From Aeoliella straminimaris (GTDB lineage: Bacteria > Planctomycetota > Planctomycetia > Pirellulales > Lacipirellulaceae), in the NCBI RefSeq assembly GCF_024054565.1, contig NZ_JAMXLR010000033.1:1-64000 (forward strand): a stretch of 64,000 bases of DNA, given 5' to 3'. Numbering within the stretch: position 1 is the first letter of the stretch; each line of letters opens with the position of its first letter. A model generated the notes under the pieces. It ran no database searches. It had not been told where the DNA came from and saw only the letters and a list, made by a program, of their open reading frames with translations. Positions 27,547 to 37,100 of the stretch are shown in pieces. Made by a program: the position numbers and the translations under genes.

Positions 27547-29121
27547 TCATCGATAGGGACGCCAACCTTGCCCAGTGGCGATTAGCCCGATCCCCGCAAC
27601 GAACGCGAGGAGAAACAAATTGGCCCCTTTGGGAATCTGCCAGTTATTGTTGATCGCAATACCGAAGTAGCCGACCACACCAACTAAGACCAGTAAGCCC
27701 CCAATAATGGTGATCGGTATTGATCGATCGGCACCTGCCGAGGGTGTGCGGTCGGTCAACGCCGCCTTCCGTTTCTTCTCGTGCAGCTTCGAGTACAGAA
27801 GCCATGCGGCGATCTGCGGTAATGCTATCAACAGAATGAACCCGTAAGCGAATACAAAGAATTTCCATTCTGGCCACTTGCCCGTCAAATAGCTCAACCA
27901 GACGAGGAAGAGTCCCGGAAGCAACAGCGCCGCGACAGAAATGACGATGGTCAGCCGTCCAAAGTTCTTGTCGCTCCACCGCCACAGGCGCGTTAGGCGC
28001 GTCAAAGCTCTTGCGCGCACAGGCTCGTCCGCCAGAAATCGATCCAGGTCCTCGGACAATTCTGCGGCGGATGCGTAGCGAGCGAGTGGCTTCTTTTCAA
28101 GGCACTTTAGACACACTGAGTCTATATCCTTTGGTATCGATGTATTGAGTCGTCGGGGTGAAACGGGCTCCTGTTCAATCACCTGCAGTAGCGTATCGAC
28201 GGAGTTGTCTGCTTGGTGAGGGGGGCGACCGGTCAGCAGCACGTATAGGATTGCGCCCAGTGCGTAGACGTCCGATCGTGCATCGACCTCGCTTGTGCGC
28301 CCGGCAGCCTGTTCAGGCGACATGTAGGCGGGTGTGCCAAGTATTTGACCCGTAGCGGTGAGTTCGCTATCGCCATCAACCCGCTTTGCCAAACCAAAGT
28401 CTGTCACCTTGGGATCGCCGTTGGTGTCAATTAGAACGTTGCCGGGCTTCAGATCGCGATGGATGACGCCCCGCTCGTGGGCGTAAGCCACGGCTTCAGC
28501 AATCTTCTTCACGTAGTGAGCCGCTTCTCGCGGTGGTAGCGGACCCTCACGAAGCCTGTCGGCCAGGCTGCCGCCATCCACATAGGCCATGGAGAGATAG
28601 TGCTGGTCCTTGTGCTCGCCCACTTCGTAGATCGGTACGATGCCTGGGTGGTCGAGTTGGGCCGCGGCTTCCGCTTCAACATGGAAGCGCTCGATCTCCT
28701 GTGCCCCAGCCATCTGCCCTGCGAGGATCAACTTTAAGGCGACGATCCTGTTGAGGCTTACTTGCCGGGCCTTGTAGACGACCCCCATCCCACCGCGTGC
28801 AACTTCCTCTAAGAGTTCGTAGTCGCCAAGGTACCGAATCCTCTCTCCCGGCCGTGGCGAAGCATGAGTTGGCCGATCGGAATCAACCGTCGGCGCTTCG
28901 GGATCCGATTTCGGCAGGTCGCCCTCGGGGACCGATTCCTCAAGCCCTACGGCCATCAGGCATTTGGGGCACAATCCCCCAGGGACGTTGGATGGCAGTG
29001 CGGCGTTACATTTCGGACAAGTTGCGTATTCGGTCACCTCGAAGCTCCTTTGGGTTGGCCCTCTACCTTCTTCTGACGGAAGCGAGTGCAAAGGTGACAA
29101 AGAATTTTTCCGTTTTTTCAC
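27547..29121 (-). CDS. Ser/Thr protein kinase with N-terminal zinc ribbon and multiple membrane helices
   Basis: 524 residues. A zinc ribbon near 33-57 (CPKCNAALP, then CPKC) precedes a Hanks kinase domain (about 95-370): GDYELLEEVARGGMGVVYK glycine loop, VALKLI, HRDLKPGN, DFGLAK and GTPAYMSPEQ. The C-terminus has about four hydrophobic segments (for example LTIVISVAALLLPGLFLVWL) and no WD40 or TPR sensor, unlike the other three kinases here. The likely start is GTG 29121, overlapping by one base the TAG of the sigma gene (TAGTG), implying translational coupling; a second GTG lies just before the zinc ribbon. The pair is a sigma-kinase unit of a different type from modules 1-3. Confidence 0.88.
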   Translation of the reverse strand: MKKRKNSLSPLHSLPSEEGRGPTQRSFEVTEYATCPKCNAALPSNVPGGLCPKCLMAVGLEESVPEGDLPKSDPEAPTVDSDRPTHASPRPGERIRYLGDYELLEEVARGGMGVVYKARQVSLNRIVALKLILAGQMAGAQEIERFHVEAEAAAQLDHPGIVPIYEVGEHKDQHYLSMAYVDGGSLADRLREGPLPPREAAHYVKKIAEAVAYAHERGVIHRDLKPGNVLIDTNGDPKVTDFGLAKRVDGDSELTATGQILGTPAYMSPEQAAGRTSEVDARSDVYALGAILYVLLTGRPPHQADNSVDTLLQVIEQEPVSPRRLNTSIPKDIDSVCLKCLEKKPLARYASAAELSEDLDRFLADEPVRARALTRLTRLWRWSDKNFGRLTIVISVAALLLPGLFLVWLSYLTGKWPEWKFFVFAYGFILLIALPQIAAWLLYSKLHEKKRKAALTDRTPSAGADRSIPITIIGGLLVLVGVVGYFGIAINNNWQIPKGANLFLLAFVAGIGLIATGQGWRPYR

Positions 29122-29867
29122 TACTCGAATACGGCAAACAGGCTGCGGATCTCGTCATCGACTTCCCCTCGGTTGACGACAGTTTGCTCAATTTCTTCTC
29201 GTAACAGTTCTCGATACCGTTTGCGGATGCGTGAGGCCGATTTCTTGGCCGCTGACTCCGTCATTCCCAATTTCTCCGCCGCGGCTGCGTAGGTGCCACC
29301 GGAGTGATCGCCGACCAGATAGCATCGTAATGCCTCAAATTGATCCGCTTTGCCAGCGCGGTCGAATTCACACTCGAGACGCTCCATGATTTGCGATAGC
29401 AGCGTCATGGCCCAGTGCCGGTCGTAGATTTGTTCGGGAGTTAGCCCGCCGGTGAGACCAATATCGAGTGACGATTCTGCCGCAGCAAAGTCGAGCGACA
29501 GCGGTGCTTTGCCGGCACCCCGTTTCTGCGCGCGTCCCTTTTCCCTTTCCTTGGACAAGAAGTTCTTGAAAGCCGTTAGCAAGAAAGCGCGAAATCGCCC
29601 GCGGTTCGGGTCTGCGGTGCCAACATAATTCTTCTCCAGCAGCTCAGCAAAGAAGGCCTGAGTTAAATCCTGGGCTTCCGCTTGGTCTGCAACCCGTCGT
29701 CGCACGTAACTGTACAGCGGCAGCCAATAATTCTCGCACAGCACCGCTAAGGCCTCACGTGCCTGTCGATGCTCGACGTCGCCCGCGGTGAGCACGATGC
29801 TCCAGTGCGTGGTGGCAAATTCGTGCGGGTGGGCTGGTTTGGAATCAGAAGAGTTGCTGGCGTCCAT
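29121..29867 (-). CDS. ECF RNA polymerase sigma factor, distinct kinase-linked type
   Basis: 248 residues, longer than the three plus-strand paralogues and from another ECF group. The N-terminus has the FATTHWSIVLTAG motif of this planctomycete type. Region 2 covers about 35-100 (LCENYWLPLYSYVRRRVAD, AQDLTQAFFAELLEKNY, RFRAFLLTAFKNFLS) and region 4 about 175-225 (YAAAAEKLGMTESAAKKSAS). It overlaps the start of the kinase gene by one base. ATG 29867 has no ribosome-binding site; instead TACAAT lies 6 bases upstream, again predicting a leaderless mRNA. The kinase product is the probable regulator (inference from coupling). Confidence 0.9.
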   Translation of the reverse strand: MDASNSSDSKPAHPHEFATTHWSIVLTAGDVEHRQAREALAVLCENYWLPLYSYVRRRVADQAEAQDLTQAFFAELLEKNYVGTADPNRGRFRAFLLTAFKNFLSKEREKGRAQKRGAGKAPLSLDFAAAESSLDIGLTGGLTPEQIYDRHWAMTLLSQIMERLECEFDRAGKADQFEALRCYLVGDHSGGTYAAAAEKLGMTESAAKKSASRIRKRYRELLREEIEQTVVNRGEVDDEIRSLFAVFE

Positions 29868-29873
29868 CCCGAC

Positions 29874-29879
29874 ATTGTA
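29874..29879 (-). promoter_or_regulatory. Putative -10 element, leaderless minus-strand sigma gene
   Basis: On the minus strand TACAAT, 6 bases, then ATG 29867. This repeats the geometry of the four plus-strand sigma genes in an unrelated sigma subtype. Confidence 0.5.
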
Positions 29880-30340
29880 ACACCTCAGAAAATAATACGT
29901 TCCCTTGTATTAGCACGCTCTAGCGACGAACAATTGGTATCGGCGGGAGCCACAAGGTCTTCGATTTGCATTGAACGTGGCGGCTCGATAGCCGCCAAAC
30001 GGGTTCTCGAGAACAGGTCGGCCTCGCCGCGCAAACTGCGTATGTATTCAAGCCCGCCGCCGGAAATGCTAGATAGCTGGTGCAGCGGTGGCGAGACCGC
30101 CGTCAAATTACCGGATCTCGAACTGAACGCGGTTGGACCAGCTTCAGCAAGTTGCGCCGGCCCGGAACTTGCTGAGGTCGTGTCCGCGATTTGACACCGC
30201 TGCGCCGAAGCCCTCCGGCCAACTGAGCGAGGGTGATGCACCCGCCGCGAGTTTGAGAGTCGGCGAAATGCAGTCGGTCGGGGCGACCTCAGCAGGAGAT
30301 GGGCGGTTTCAGCTGGCCCCAGGCACCTTATGGCATTTGT
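29880..30340. other. Divergent intergenic region between two sigma genes
   Basis: About 460 bp separating the minus-strand sigma gene from sigma gene 3. It contains repeat R (30130-30246) and the two opposed promoters. No reading frame here is convincing. Confidence 0.45.
30130..30246 (+). repeat. Dispersed repeat R, upstream of sigma gene 3
   Basis: Longest copy: CGGTTGGACCAGCTTCAGCA, then GAGGTCGTGTCCGCGATTTG, ACACCGCTGCGC and GGGTGATGCACCCGCC. The following bases to about 30300 (GCGAAATGCAGTCGGTCGG, GACCTCAG) match the sequence after 1016. It lies just over 100 bp before the sigma gene. Confidence 0.6.
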
Positions 30341-30346
30341 TATAAT
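30341..30346 (+). promoter_or_regulatory. Putative -10 element, leaderless sigma gene 3
   Basis: TATAAT, 7 bases, ATG 30354. TTATAATCGGCC is shared with the promoter of sigma gene 1. No Shine-Dalgarno sequence. Confidence 0.6.
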
Positions 30347-30353
30347 CGGCCGT

Positions 30354-30908
30354 ATGGCCGAAGTGACCGAAATCCTGTCCCAGATCGAGCAAGGTGATCC
30401 TGCGGCGGCGGACCAGCTGTTGCCACTAGTGTACGACGAGCTGCGAAAGCTAGCCGCCGCGCGCCTTTCTCACGAAAAACCGGGCCAGACGCTGCAGGCC
30501 ACGGCCCTCGTGCATGAGGCGTACTTGCGACTTGTCGATGGCACGAATTCCACCCAATGGAACGGCCGAAGTCACTTCTTTGCCGCGGCTGCTGAGGCGA
30601 TGCGTCGTTTGTTGGTCGAACAGGCACGCAGGAAACAGTGCCTCAAACGCGGGGGACATTTCGAGCGGGAAGTCTTCGACGATCACCACCTTGCTGCACC
30701 GAATACCTCTGTTGATCTACTCGCCCTGAATGAAGCTTTAGCCGTCTTTGGGGAACGCGAACCGCGCAAGGCGGAACTTGTCAAACTGCGATATTTCGCC
30801 GGCCTCACAATTGCTCAGGCTGCCGAAGTGTTGGGGATCTCTGAGTCGACTGCCGACGCGGACTGGGCTTATGCGAAGTCGTGGCTGCGTCTGCACTTAG
30901 AGCAATAG
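30354..30908 (+). CDS. ECF RNA polymerase sigma factor, kinase-associated type
   Basis: 184 residues, paralogue of the genes at 1168 and 11527. Region 2 (LLPLVYDELRKLAAARLSHE, ATALVHEAYLRLVDGTN, RSHFFAAAAEAMRRLLVEQA) and region 4 (VKLRYFAGLTIAQAAEVLGI, STADADWAYAKSWLRL) are complete. The recognition helix STADADW differs from STVKRHW in sigma 2 and ATVERHW in sigma 1, so promoter preference probably differs (inference). ATG 30354 is chosen over the in-frame start at 30330 for the same reasons as its paralogues. The kinase starts 104 bp downstream. This gene opens module 3, the largest, with four exported-protein genes. Confidence 0.93.
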   Translation: MAEVTEILSQIEQGDPAAADQLLPLVYDELRKLAAARLSHEKPGQTLQATALVHEAYLRLVDGTNSTQWNGRSHFFAAAAEAMRRLLVEQARRKQCLKRGGHFEREVFDDHHLAAPNTSVDLLALNEALAVFGEREPRKAELVKLRYFAGLTIAQAAEVLGISESTADADWAYAKSWLRLHLEQ

Positions 30909-31012
30909 TGACCCGTGCCGAGAATTGAATCTCCACTATATTTCAGAGAAATCTCCATTCTGATCGGGGAATTCTCTGCCCAATCTCGCACTGACACTTT
31001 GAGGGGTAAGTC

Positions 31013-33979
31013 ATGGTGCAAGAAAAAAATCACGAGCAAGCCGTCTTCGAAGAGGCCAGGAATCTCGATTCCGCTGCTGATCGCGACGCTTATCTAAGCG
31101 AGATATGCGGCGAGGACCAGGAATTTAGATCTCGCGTCGAAGATCTGCTGCGAGTTTACGACGAGGACACTACTTTTTTAGAGTCTCCTCCCGAAGCCTG
31201 TATCCTCGACAGATCCATCGCCGAGCAACCGGGCGACACGATCGGCCCGTACAAGCTGTTGCAGCAGATCGGCGAGGGGGGCATGGGCGTGGTTTATATG
31301 GCCGAGCAGACCGCGCCGGTCGAACGGCGGGTAGCGCTGAAGATCATCAAGCCGGGTATGGATACCCGTCAGGTGATCGCCCGTTTCGAGGCCGAGCGTC
31401 AGGCGCTAGCCATGATGGACCATCCCAATATTGCCAAGGTGCTTGAGGCAGGCACGACGGCAGCGGGCCTCCCCTACTTCGTAATGGAGCTGGTGAAAGG
31501 AGTGCCCATCACCGAGTACTGCGACCAGCAACAGCTCGATCCCCGGCAGCGATTAGAGCTATTTATTCCCGTCTGCCAAGCTGTGCAACACGCCCACCAG
31601 AAGGGCATCATCCATCGCGATATCAAGCCGTCCAACGTGCTGGTAGCCCGTTACGATGGCCAAGCAATACCCAAGATCATCGATTTCGGCGTCGCCAAGG
31701 CTACTCAACAACGGCTGACGGAAAAGACGCTATTTACCGAGTTTGGTCAGGTCGTCGGGACTATGGAGTATATGAGTCCCGAGCAGGCCGAATTCAATCA
31801 GATGGACATCGATACTCGCACTGATATCTACTCACTTGGAGTGCTTTTGTATGAGCTTCTGGCTGGTGAGACACCATTCGAACGCGAGCGACTCCGCAGC
31901 GCGGCCTTTGACGAAATGCTGCGGATCATCCGCGAAGATGAACCTCCCCGCCCAAGCGTGAAATTGAGTACGAGCCAGTCTCTTGCATCGATCGCGGCCG
32001 ATCGCCAATTGGAACCGAGCAAGCTAGGCGCACTAGTACGTGGCGAGTTGGACTGGATTGTGATGAAGGCGATTGAGAAAGATCGCGCGCGGCGGTACGA
32101 GACAGCGAGCGACCTTGCCGAGGATGTGCAACGTTACCTCAGCGACGAACCAGTCGAAGCCTGCCCTCCGTCCAGTATTTACCTCGTCGGTAAGTTCACC
32201 CGCCGTAATCGAGGGTGGCTCTCGACAACTGCTGTTGTATTGCTAATTGCGTTTGTCGGATTAGGGGCCAGTACCTATCTGATCGCCCAGGAACGCGACG
32301 CAGCCGAAGAGTCGGCTCGGCGAGAAGCGATTGCCGCCGAAGAAGCCGATCGAGAGCGCCAACGGGCCGAACAAAACCTGCGTCAATCACGCGCAGCGGT
32401 TGACCGGCTCTTTACACGGGCTGCTGAGGAACTGGTCAATGTACCGCACATGACCGAGGTGCGCCGAGCACTGCTGGAAGATGCAGCCGAGTTCTATGAA
32501 GGCTTCTTACAGCAAAAGAGCGCCGATCCAGAGATTCGAAAAGAGACAGCCCTTGCCTATCAACGCCTCGGGTTCGCCTACGAGTTTCTTGGGCGATATG
32601 GGGACGCCGTAGCGGCGACGCAAAAGGCTGCGTCAATGTATGAGCAGCTCGCCGACGAATTTCCGGCAGCGCCCGATTACCGTATCCGGCTCGCGGATAG
32701 TCTCAATGAACTGGCAGTTAGGTTGCGTCGCAGCGGCCATCCCAATGAATCGGTCGCGATGATACGGCGATCCTTACAGGTCGCCGAACGGCTGGCGAGC
32801 GAGCATCCCACGGTTGTCCGGTATCGTCGAAAGGCGGCGCGACTGCCAGTGGACGCCGCCAATCAGGGGGGACCATGGCCTGCGACGATTCCGGAACGCG
32901 TGGACCTCTGCCGCCTTTCGCTGGCACGTTGGCTGCAGTTTCGCGAGGACTTTCCACACTTGAAGATGAACCCCTGGGAGGAGGGGCATTCGCATCACTG
33001 GCTGGCCAGCAATCTGATGAAGATCGGCGAGTACGAGGAGGCCGAGCAGCACCTGCGGCTCTCTCGAGACATTCGCCAGCAACTGTTGGATAGGTTCCCG
33101 AACGACGCATGGGCAAGGGCGCGTCTAGGCCATGTTGAGATATATCTGGCCCAAGCGCTGCTCCACCGCGGGGCCGCGCCGGAGGCGGAACAGAATCTCC
33201 GCTCGGCGATTGAAGGTCTGGGGCGCCTGAAAGATGACTTTCCCGACGTTGACCTATATCGCAAACACATGAGTCTTGCGCTACGTGTTCTTGCTGAAGT
33301 CCTAATCGCCCAAGGCCGGCTCGAGGAGGCCGAGGACGCCTATCTTGGCAAGATCGCCCAGCAGACGAAACGCCCTGGAGACGATGCTATCGCCAAGCGA
33401 GAAACCGCCTGGACGTTCTACGATCTGGGGCTGCTCCAGCACTACCAGGGAAAGACCCAGGCCGCAGCCGACTCGTTCCGCCTTGCGTTCGAAGGCTTTG
33501 AAAGCGCGTTAAGCAAATCACCAGGTACGTCCCACCAAGATCTCGCCAAGAGCGCCCTGCGTTGGACGCGCGTTGCTTGCCCGATGTCACCGTTCCGCGC
33601 TGCCGAGACGTCGATCACGTATTCCAACGAGGCCCTGCAGAGGGCCCCCGAGTCGCCCGACTACTGGAACTCGCTCGGCATCGGGCACTACCGCGCCGGT
33701 GATTTCGACGAGGCGATCACTGCGCTTGACCGATCGATCGAGTTTGGGGGCGAGGACGACATGAGCAACTACTACTTCCTGGCAATGGCCCATTGGCGGC
33801 GCGGCGAGCAGGACGAAGCCCGCCAGTCGTATGGTCGCGGAGTGGAGAAGCAAGAAGCGGCAGGTATCACGACGCTATCGAACTTGGAACTGGCCAGCTT
33901 TCGTCGCGAGGCCGAAGAAGTGCTCGGCATCGACGCGAACGCGGTCGATCAGTCATCGACCAACGCAGAGGTGCGTTAA
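31013..33979 (+). CDS. Membrane Ser/Thr protein kinase with C-terminal TPR-like repeats
   Basis: 988 residues. The helical N-domain (1-70) and kinase domain (about 78-375) are almost the same as in the kinase at 12197, including GEGGMGVVYMAEQT, K110, HRDIKPSN and DFGVAKAT. One membrane helix lies near 398-420, followed by a short charged segment (ESARREAIAAEEADRERQRA) and TPR-like helical pairs to the end (for example YWNSLGIGHYRAGDFDEAI). Cytoplasmic catalysis with a sensing or docking domain across the membrane is expected. ATG 31013 follows GAGGGG. Kinase domains conserved and sensor domains divergent suggest duplication followed by change in input. Partner sigma gene upstream; hairpin element and exported genes downstream. 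Confidence 0.92.
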   Translation: MVQEKNHEQAVFEEARNLDSAADRDAYLSEICGEDQEFRSRVEDLLRVYDEDTTFLESPPEACILDRSIAEQPGDTIGPYKLLQQIGEGGMGVVYMAEQTAPVERRVALKIIKPGMDTRQVIARFEAERQALAMMDHPNIAKVLEAGTTAAGLPYFVMELVKGVPITEYCDQQQLDPRQRLELFIPVCQAVQHAHQKGIIHRDIKPSNVLVARYDGQAIPKIIDFGVAKATQQRLTEKTLFTEFGQVVGTMEYMSPEQAEFNQMDIDTRTDIYSLGVLLYELLAGETPFERERLRSAAFDEMLRIIREDEPPRPSVKLSTSQSLASIAADRQLEPSKLGALVRGELDWIVMKAIEKDRARRYETASDLAEDVQRYLSDEPVEACPPSSIYLVGKFTRRNRGWLSTTAVVLLIAFVGLGASTYLIAQERDAAEESARREAIAAEEADRERQRAEQNLRQSRAAVDRLFTRAAEELVNVPHMTEVRRALLEDAAEFYEGFLQQKSADPEIRKETALAYQRLGFAYEFLGRYGDAVAATQKAASMYEQLADEFPAAPDYRIRLADSLNELAVRLRRSGHPNESVAMIRRSLQVAERLASEHPTVVRYRRKAARLPVDAANQGGPWPATIPERVDLCRLSLARWLQFREDFPHLKMNPWEEGHSHHWLASNLMKIGEYEEAEQHLRLSRDIRQQLLDRFPNDAWARARLGHVEIYLAQALLHRGAAPEAEQNLRSAIEGLGRLKDDFPDVDLYRKHMSLALRVLAEVLIAQGRLEEAEDAYLGKIAQQTKRPGDDAIAKRETAWTFYDLGLLQHYQGKTQAAADSFRLAFEGFESALSKSPGTSHQDLAKSALRWTRVACPMSPFRAAETSITYSNEALQRAPESPDYWNSLGIGHYRAGDFDEAITALDRSIEFGGEDDMSNYYFLAMAHWRRGEQDEARQSYGRGVEKQEAAGITTLSNLELASFRREAEEVLGIDANAVDQSSTNAEVR

Positions 33980-34062
33980 TCAACTGTGAACAATTCGTTT
34001 CAATCTATTCCGTTTTTCGACAACGAGACTGATTCCGATAACCGAAGTGCAGTTTCAAAAAC

Positions 34063-34105
34063 CCGGTCGGTGAGCCAGTAGCGCCAACCACCACTCACCG
34101 ACCGG
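34063..34105 (+). promoter_or_regulatory. 12-bp perfect inverted repeat in leader of metallopeptidase-like gene
   Basis: CCGGTCGGTGAG (34063-34074) pairs with CTCACCGACCGG (34094-34105) across a 19-base loop with GCGCCAACCAC. Compared with 15720-15762 one C-G pair has become T-A, keeping the stem perfect. Confidence 0.6.
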
Positions 34106-34119
34106 TGCCGCATACCCCA

Positions 34120-34169
34120 GCGCACGGTCCGCGCGCCCAGGGCGATGGATTTCTTATTGTAACGCGGGC
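34120..34169 (+). promoter_or_regulatory. Conserved 5'-UTR hairpin element, copy 3
   Basis: GTCCGCG (34127-34133) pairs with CGCGGGC (34163-34169); the competing hairpin GCGC-7 nt-GCGC is at 34120-34134. Interior: CGCC/GGCG small hairpin, then A/T-rich GATTTCTTATTGTAA. The 3' arm ends 18 nt before ATG 34188. Confidence 0.55.
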
Positions 34170-34187
34170 AGAAAAGGGAATATCGCT

Positions 34188-37100
34188 ATGGTTCTTTCCA
34201 ATCTCACATTTCGCTCGATGTATTATGGCAAACGTCTATCGGTCTTTGCCGCCGTGATCGCGGTCGCTCTTACAAGCTCATCGGTATTCGGAATTCAGAT
34301 CAACATTAGTCTCGACTCGAATACGAGCGAGAATCCTAGCTGGGATCAAACTGGAAGTTTGCTTCGCAACACGTTCTTAGCTGCGGCGGACATTTGGGAA
34401 GACTTGCTGCCCGGACCGGGGACTTTTGACGTCGACGTAGAATGGGATGACGACATTGGGTCTAATACGCTGGGATTGTGGACAGAATATCCGCTTGCTG
34501 ACAACACGATCGAAATCAATCCGAACTTCGACTGGTATTATGACTCATCTCCTTCGAACCACAGCGAATTTAACTTCACGACAAAGAATCCGGCAACGAG
34601 CGGTGCATCATCCTATTTTGGGGGACAGTGGTTATATGGCGACCTTAGTGCTAGCGAACGGTCCTCATGGTTCACCGGCGCTCCACCCAGCGTGATGGAA
34701 GTAGGCTACCGAGGCTACGCAACCTCTCCTTCCCGTCAGAATCAGTTTGACTTATTAAGCGTAGTTCTTCACGAATTGGGACACGAACTTGGCGTCAATA
34801 CTGGAGAAGGTCCGTACGAGGCTCAACCGTCATGGATTGGCAACTTTTCGGCCGGCTTCAATGGTCCGTCCGGCGACGGTGGGCACCTCGCTGCGCTGAC
34901 TACGCTTATGACGCCAATAACTCCCCCTGGAACACGAGTATTGCCGTCGGCTGTTGACGTTTTTGCAGTTGCGGACGTACTCAACTTCACGGCAGCAGGC
35001 ATCGACCTCGATCGCAAAGAGTATGTTGCCGGCTCTGGTTTGTGGAGTAATGGAATTGGGTGGATCGGCGGAACCTTTCCAGACGGCGACGACGATGCAT
35101 TTATCCGATCTCCAACCGCAAATCCCACAGTCGATCTATCGGCAAATGCCTCCGCACGAAATCTCTTTGTCGGTCAGGGCGATAATCTGTCGACAAACAG
35201 TCATTCTTTGTTTGTAAGCAATACCGTGACCGCCAACGGCCTCGATACAGACATATTCGTAGATACAGGAGGATTGTTGGACACAAACAATCTGTTTGTT
35301 CAGAATCAGGCCGAGCTTCAAGTCTTGGGTGGGTCAATCGATGCTTTCACGCTCATCACTCGGCCCGATACTCTCTTGTTAGGAAATGGAGGGAGCGGAA
35401 ATGCAGGAGGCGTCCATATTCGAAGCGTTCTCATCAACGATGGAACGATTCGGGCAACCAACGGACTTACGCTTTCCTTCACAACAAGTGTTCCCTCCAG
35501 TTCTACCGTTTGGAACCTGGACGGAACCGGTGAGGATGGCGTTCTCGATGCACGAAGCGGCAATATTAGCTTTCCACAAGGCCGACTTACGGATGCATTC
35601 AATGGCACGATGATGGTTGGGGCAGCACGTACGCTCTACATCGACAATACGGTCAATATTGAAACGGGAGGTCTTGTCTCCTTGCAAGGCGGAACTAGTT
35701 TATCCACAGCTGCCGTGTTTCGGTCATCGTCGGGGCTCTATCTGCATGCGGACACCGATTTGGAGATATCGGGATTCGCGCAGATCGATGGGAATTTTGG
35801 AACCTCAGGCGATGTCACGGTAGAAGATTCTGGAAACTTGGAGATTACTGGTCCAGGGAGCAACGTCGATGGGCACATTGAACTGGGTGATTCAGCGGAT
35901 CTGGATATTGCATCGAGTTTTGCGTCCTGGGGAGGTACCTACAATTTGGGTAGTGGTTCGCTACTAAACATTCAAGGATCGATGGAATTTGCAGGGAACG
36001 GTTCATTTGCGGGCCAGGGTAGGGTCCGCTTGCAGGGCGATACTCGATTCTTTGGTGGAACGTACTCCACCGCTGGTGTGGTCGAACAGATTGGAAACGC
36101 TCTCGTCGACAGTTCTTCGCCAACAATTCTGAATGGCAATGGCACTTGGGATCTGGATGGCAACAGTGGAGATACTGTCTGGACCGTTAATAGCGATCTC
36201 ACGCTCAACGTGTCGAGAATCGAAACAGGATCAGGCACTCAGATCTTCAATGGGCGTATCGATTTGAACGGCAGTGGCACAACCATGACAGTAAATACGT
36301 CAACGGCGTGGACCTTGGATGGCAGGTTGGATTTGGACGACGGTACCGTGCTTGCCGGTTCGGCGCAGATGAACGTCACTGGCACGGTCAACGCGGAGAC
36401 GAGCAGGATTACTGCGCCGGTTGCGTTCAAATCGGGTACCTCGGTGGTGATAGGCGCAGGTGACGTACTGCAGCTTGACGGCACAACCAATTACGAAGGC
36501 GGAGCCTATCGGGGCGGGACCATTCAGCAAGACGGCACGGCGAACGTGACCGCAAACACCACCCTCGGTATAAATGTTTATCAAATGCCGCCCATTGCCG
36601 GGCCCCCAGCAACAACCTATTGGCTCGATGAATTCGACTGGGACGGATCCGTGGGCGGATCGGCCGTTACCAACATCGCCTCAGGGGTCACGTTCATCAT
36701 CAATGCCGTTCAAATTGACGGCATTCCGACCACCGACGGCTACGATGGGACTCTAAACATCAACGGTGGCACGTTGCTCGTGAATACCGGAACTCGAACC
36801 GTGATTCCCCTCCCGCCAAATGCTTCTGCTCCTCCCGTCATCTCTCCAACTCCCTGGCTGCTGGATGGAACGATGAATCTGCAGGGCATTGGCGGAAACA
36901 GCGCCGTTGTCAGTTCGCAGTACGGCTCTCCGCTACACATTCATGGGGTTGTGACTGCTCTTGGAGGGAACACAGCCATGTCGGGCATGGCGGTGATTCT
37001 CGAACAAGATGCGAGGATCAATGTAGAAAACGGAGCAACTTTAAGCACGGGACTCAACGCGCAGGGGATGATCGAAGTACAATCGGGCGGTGTATTACGT

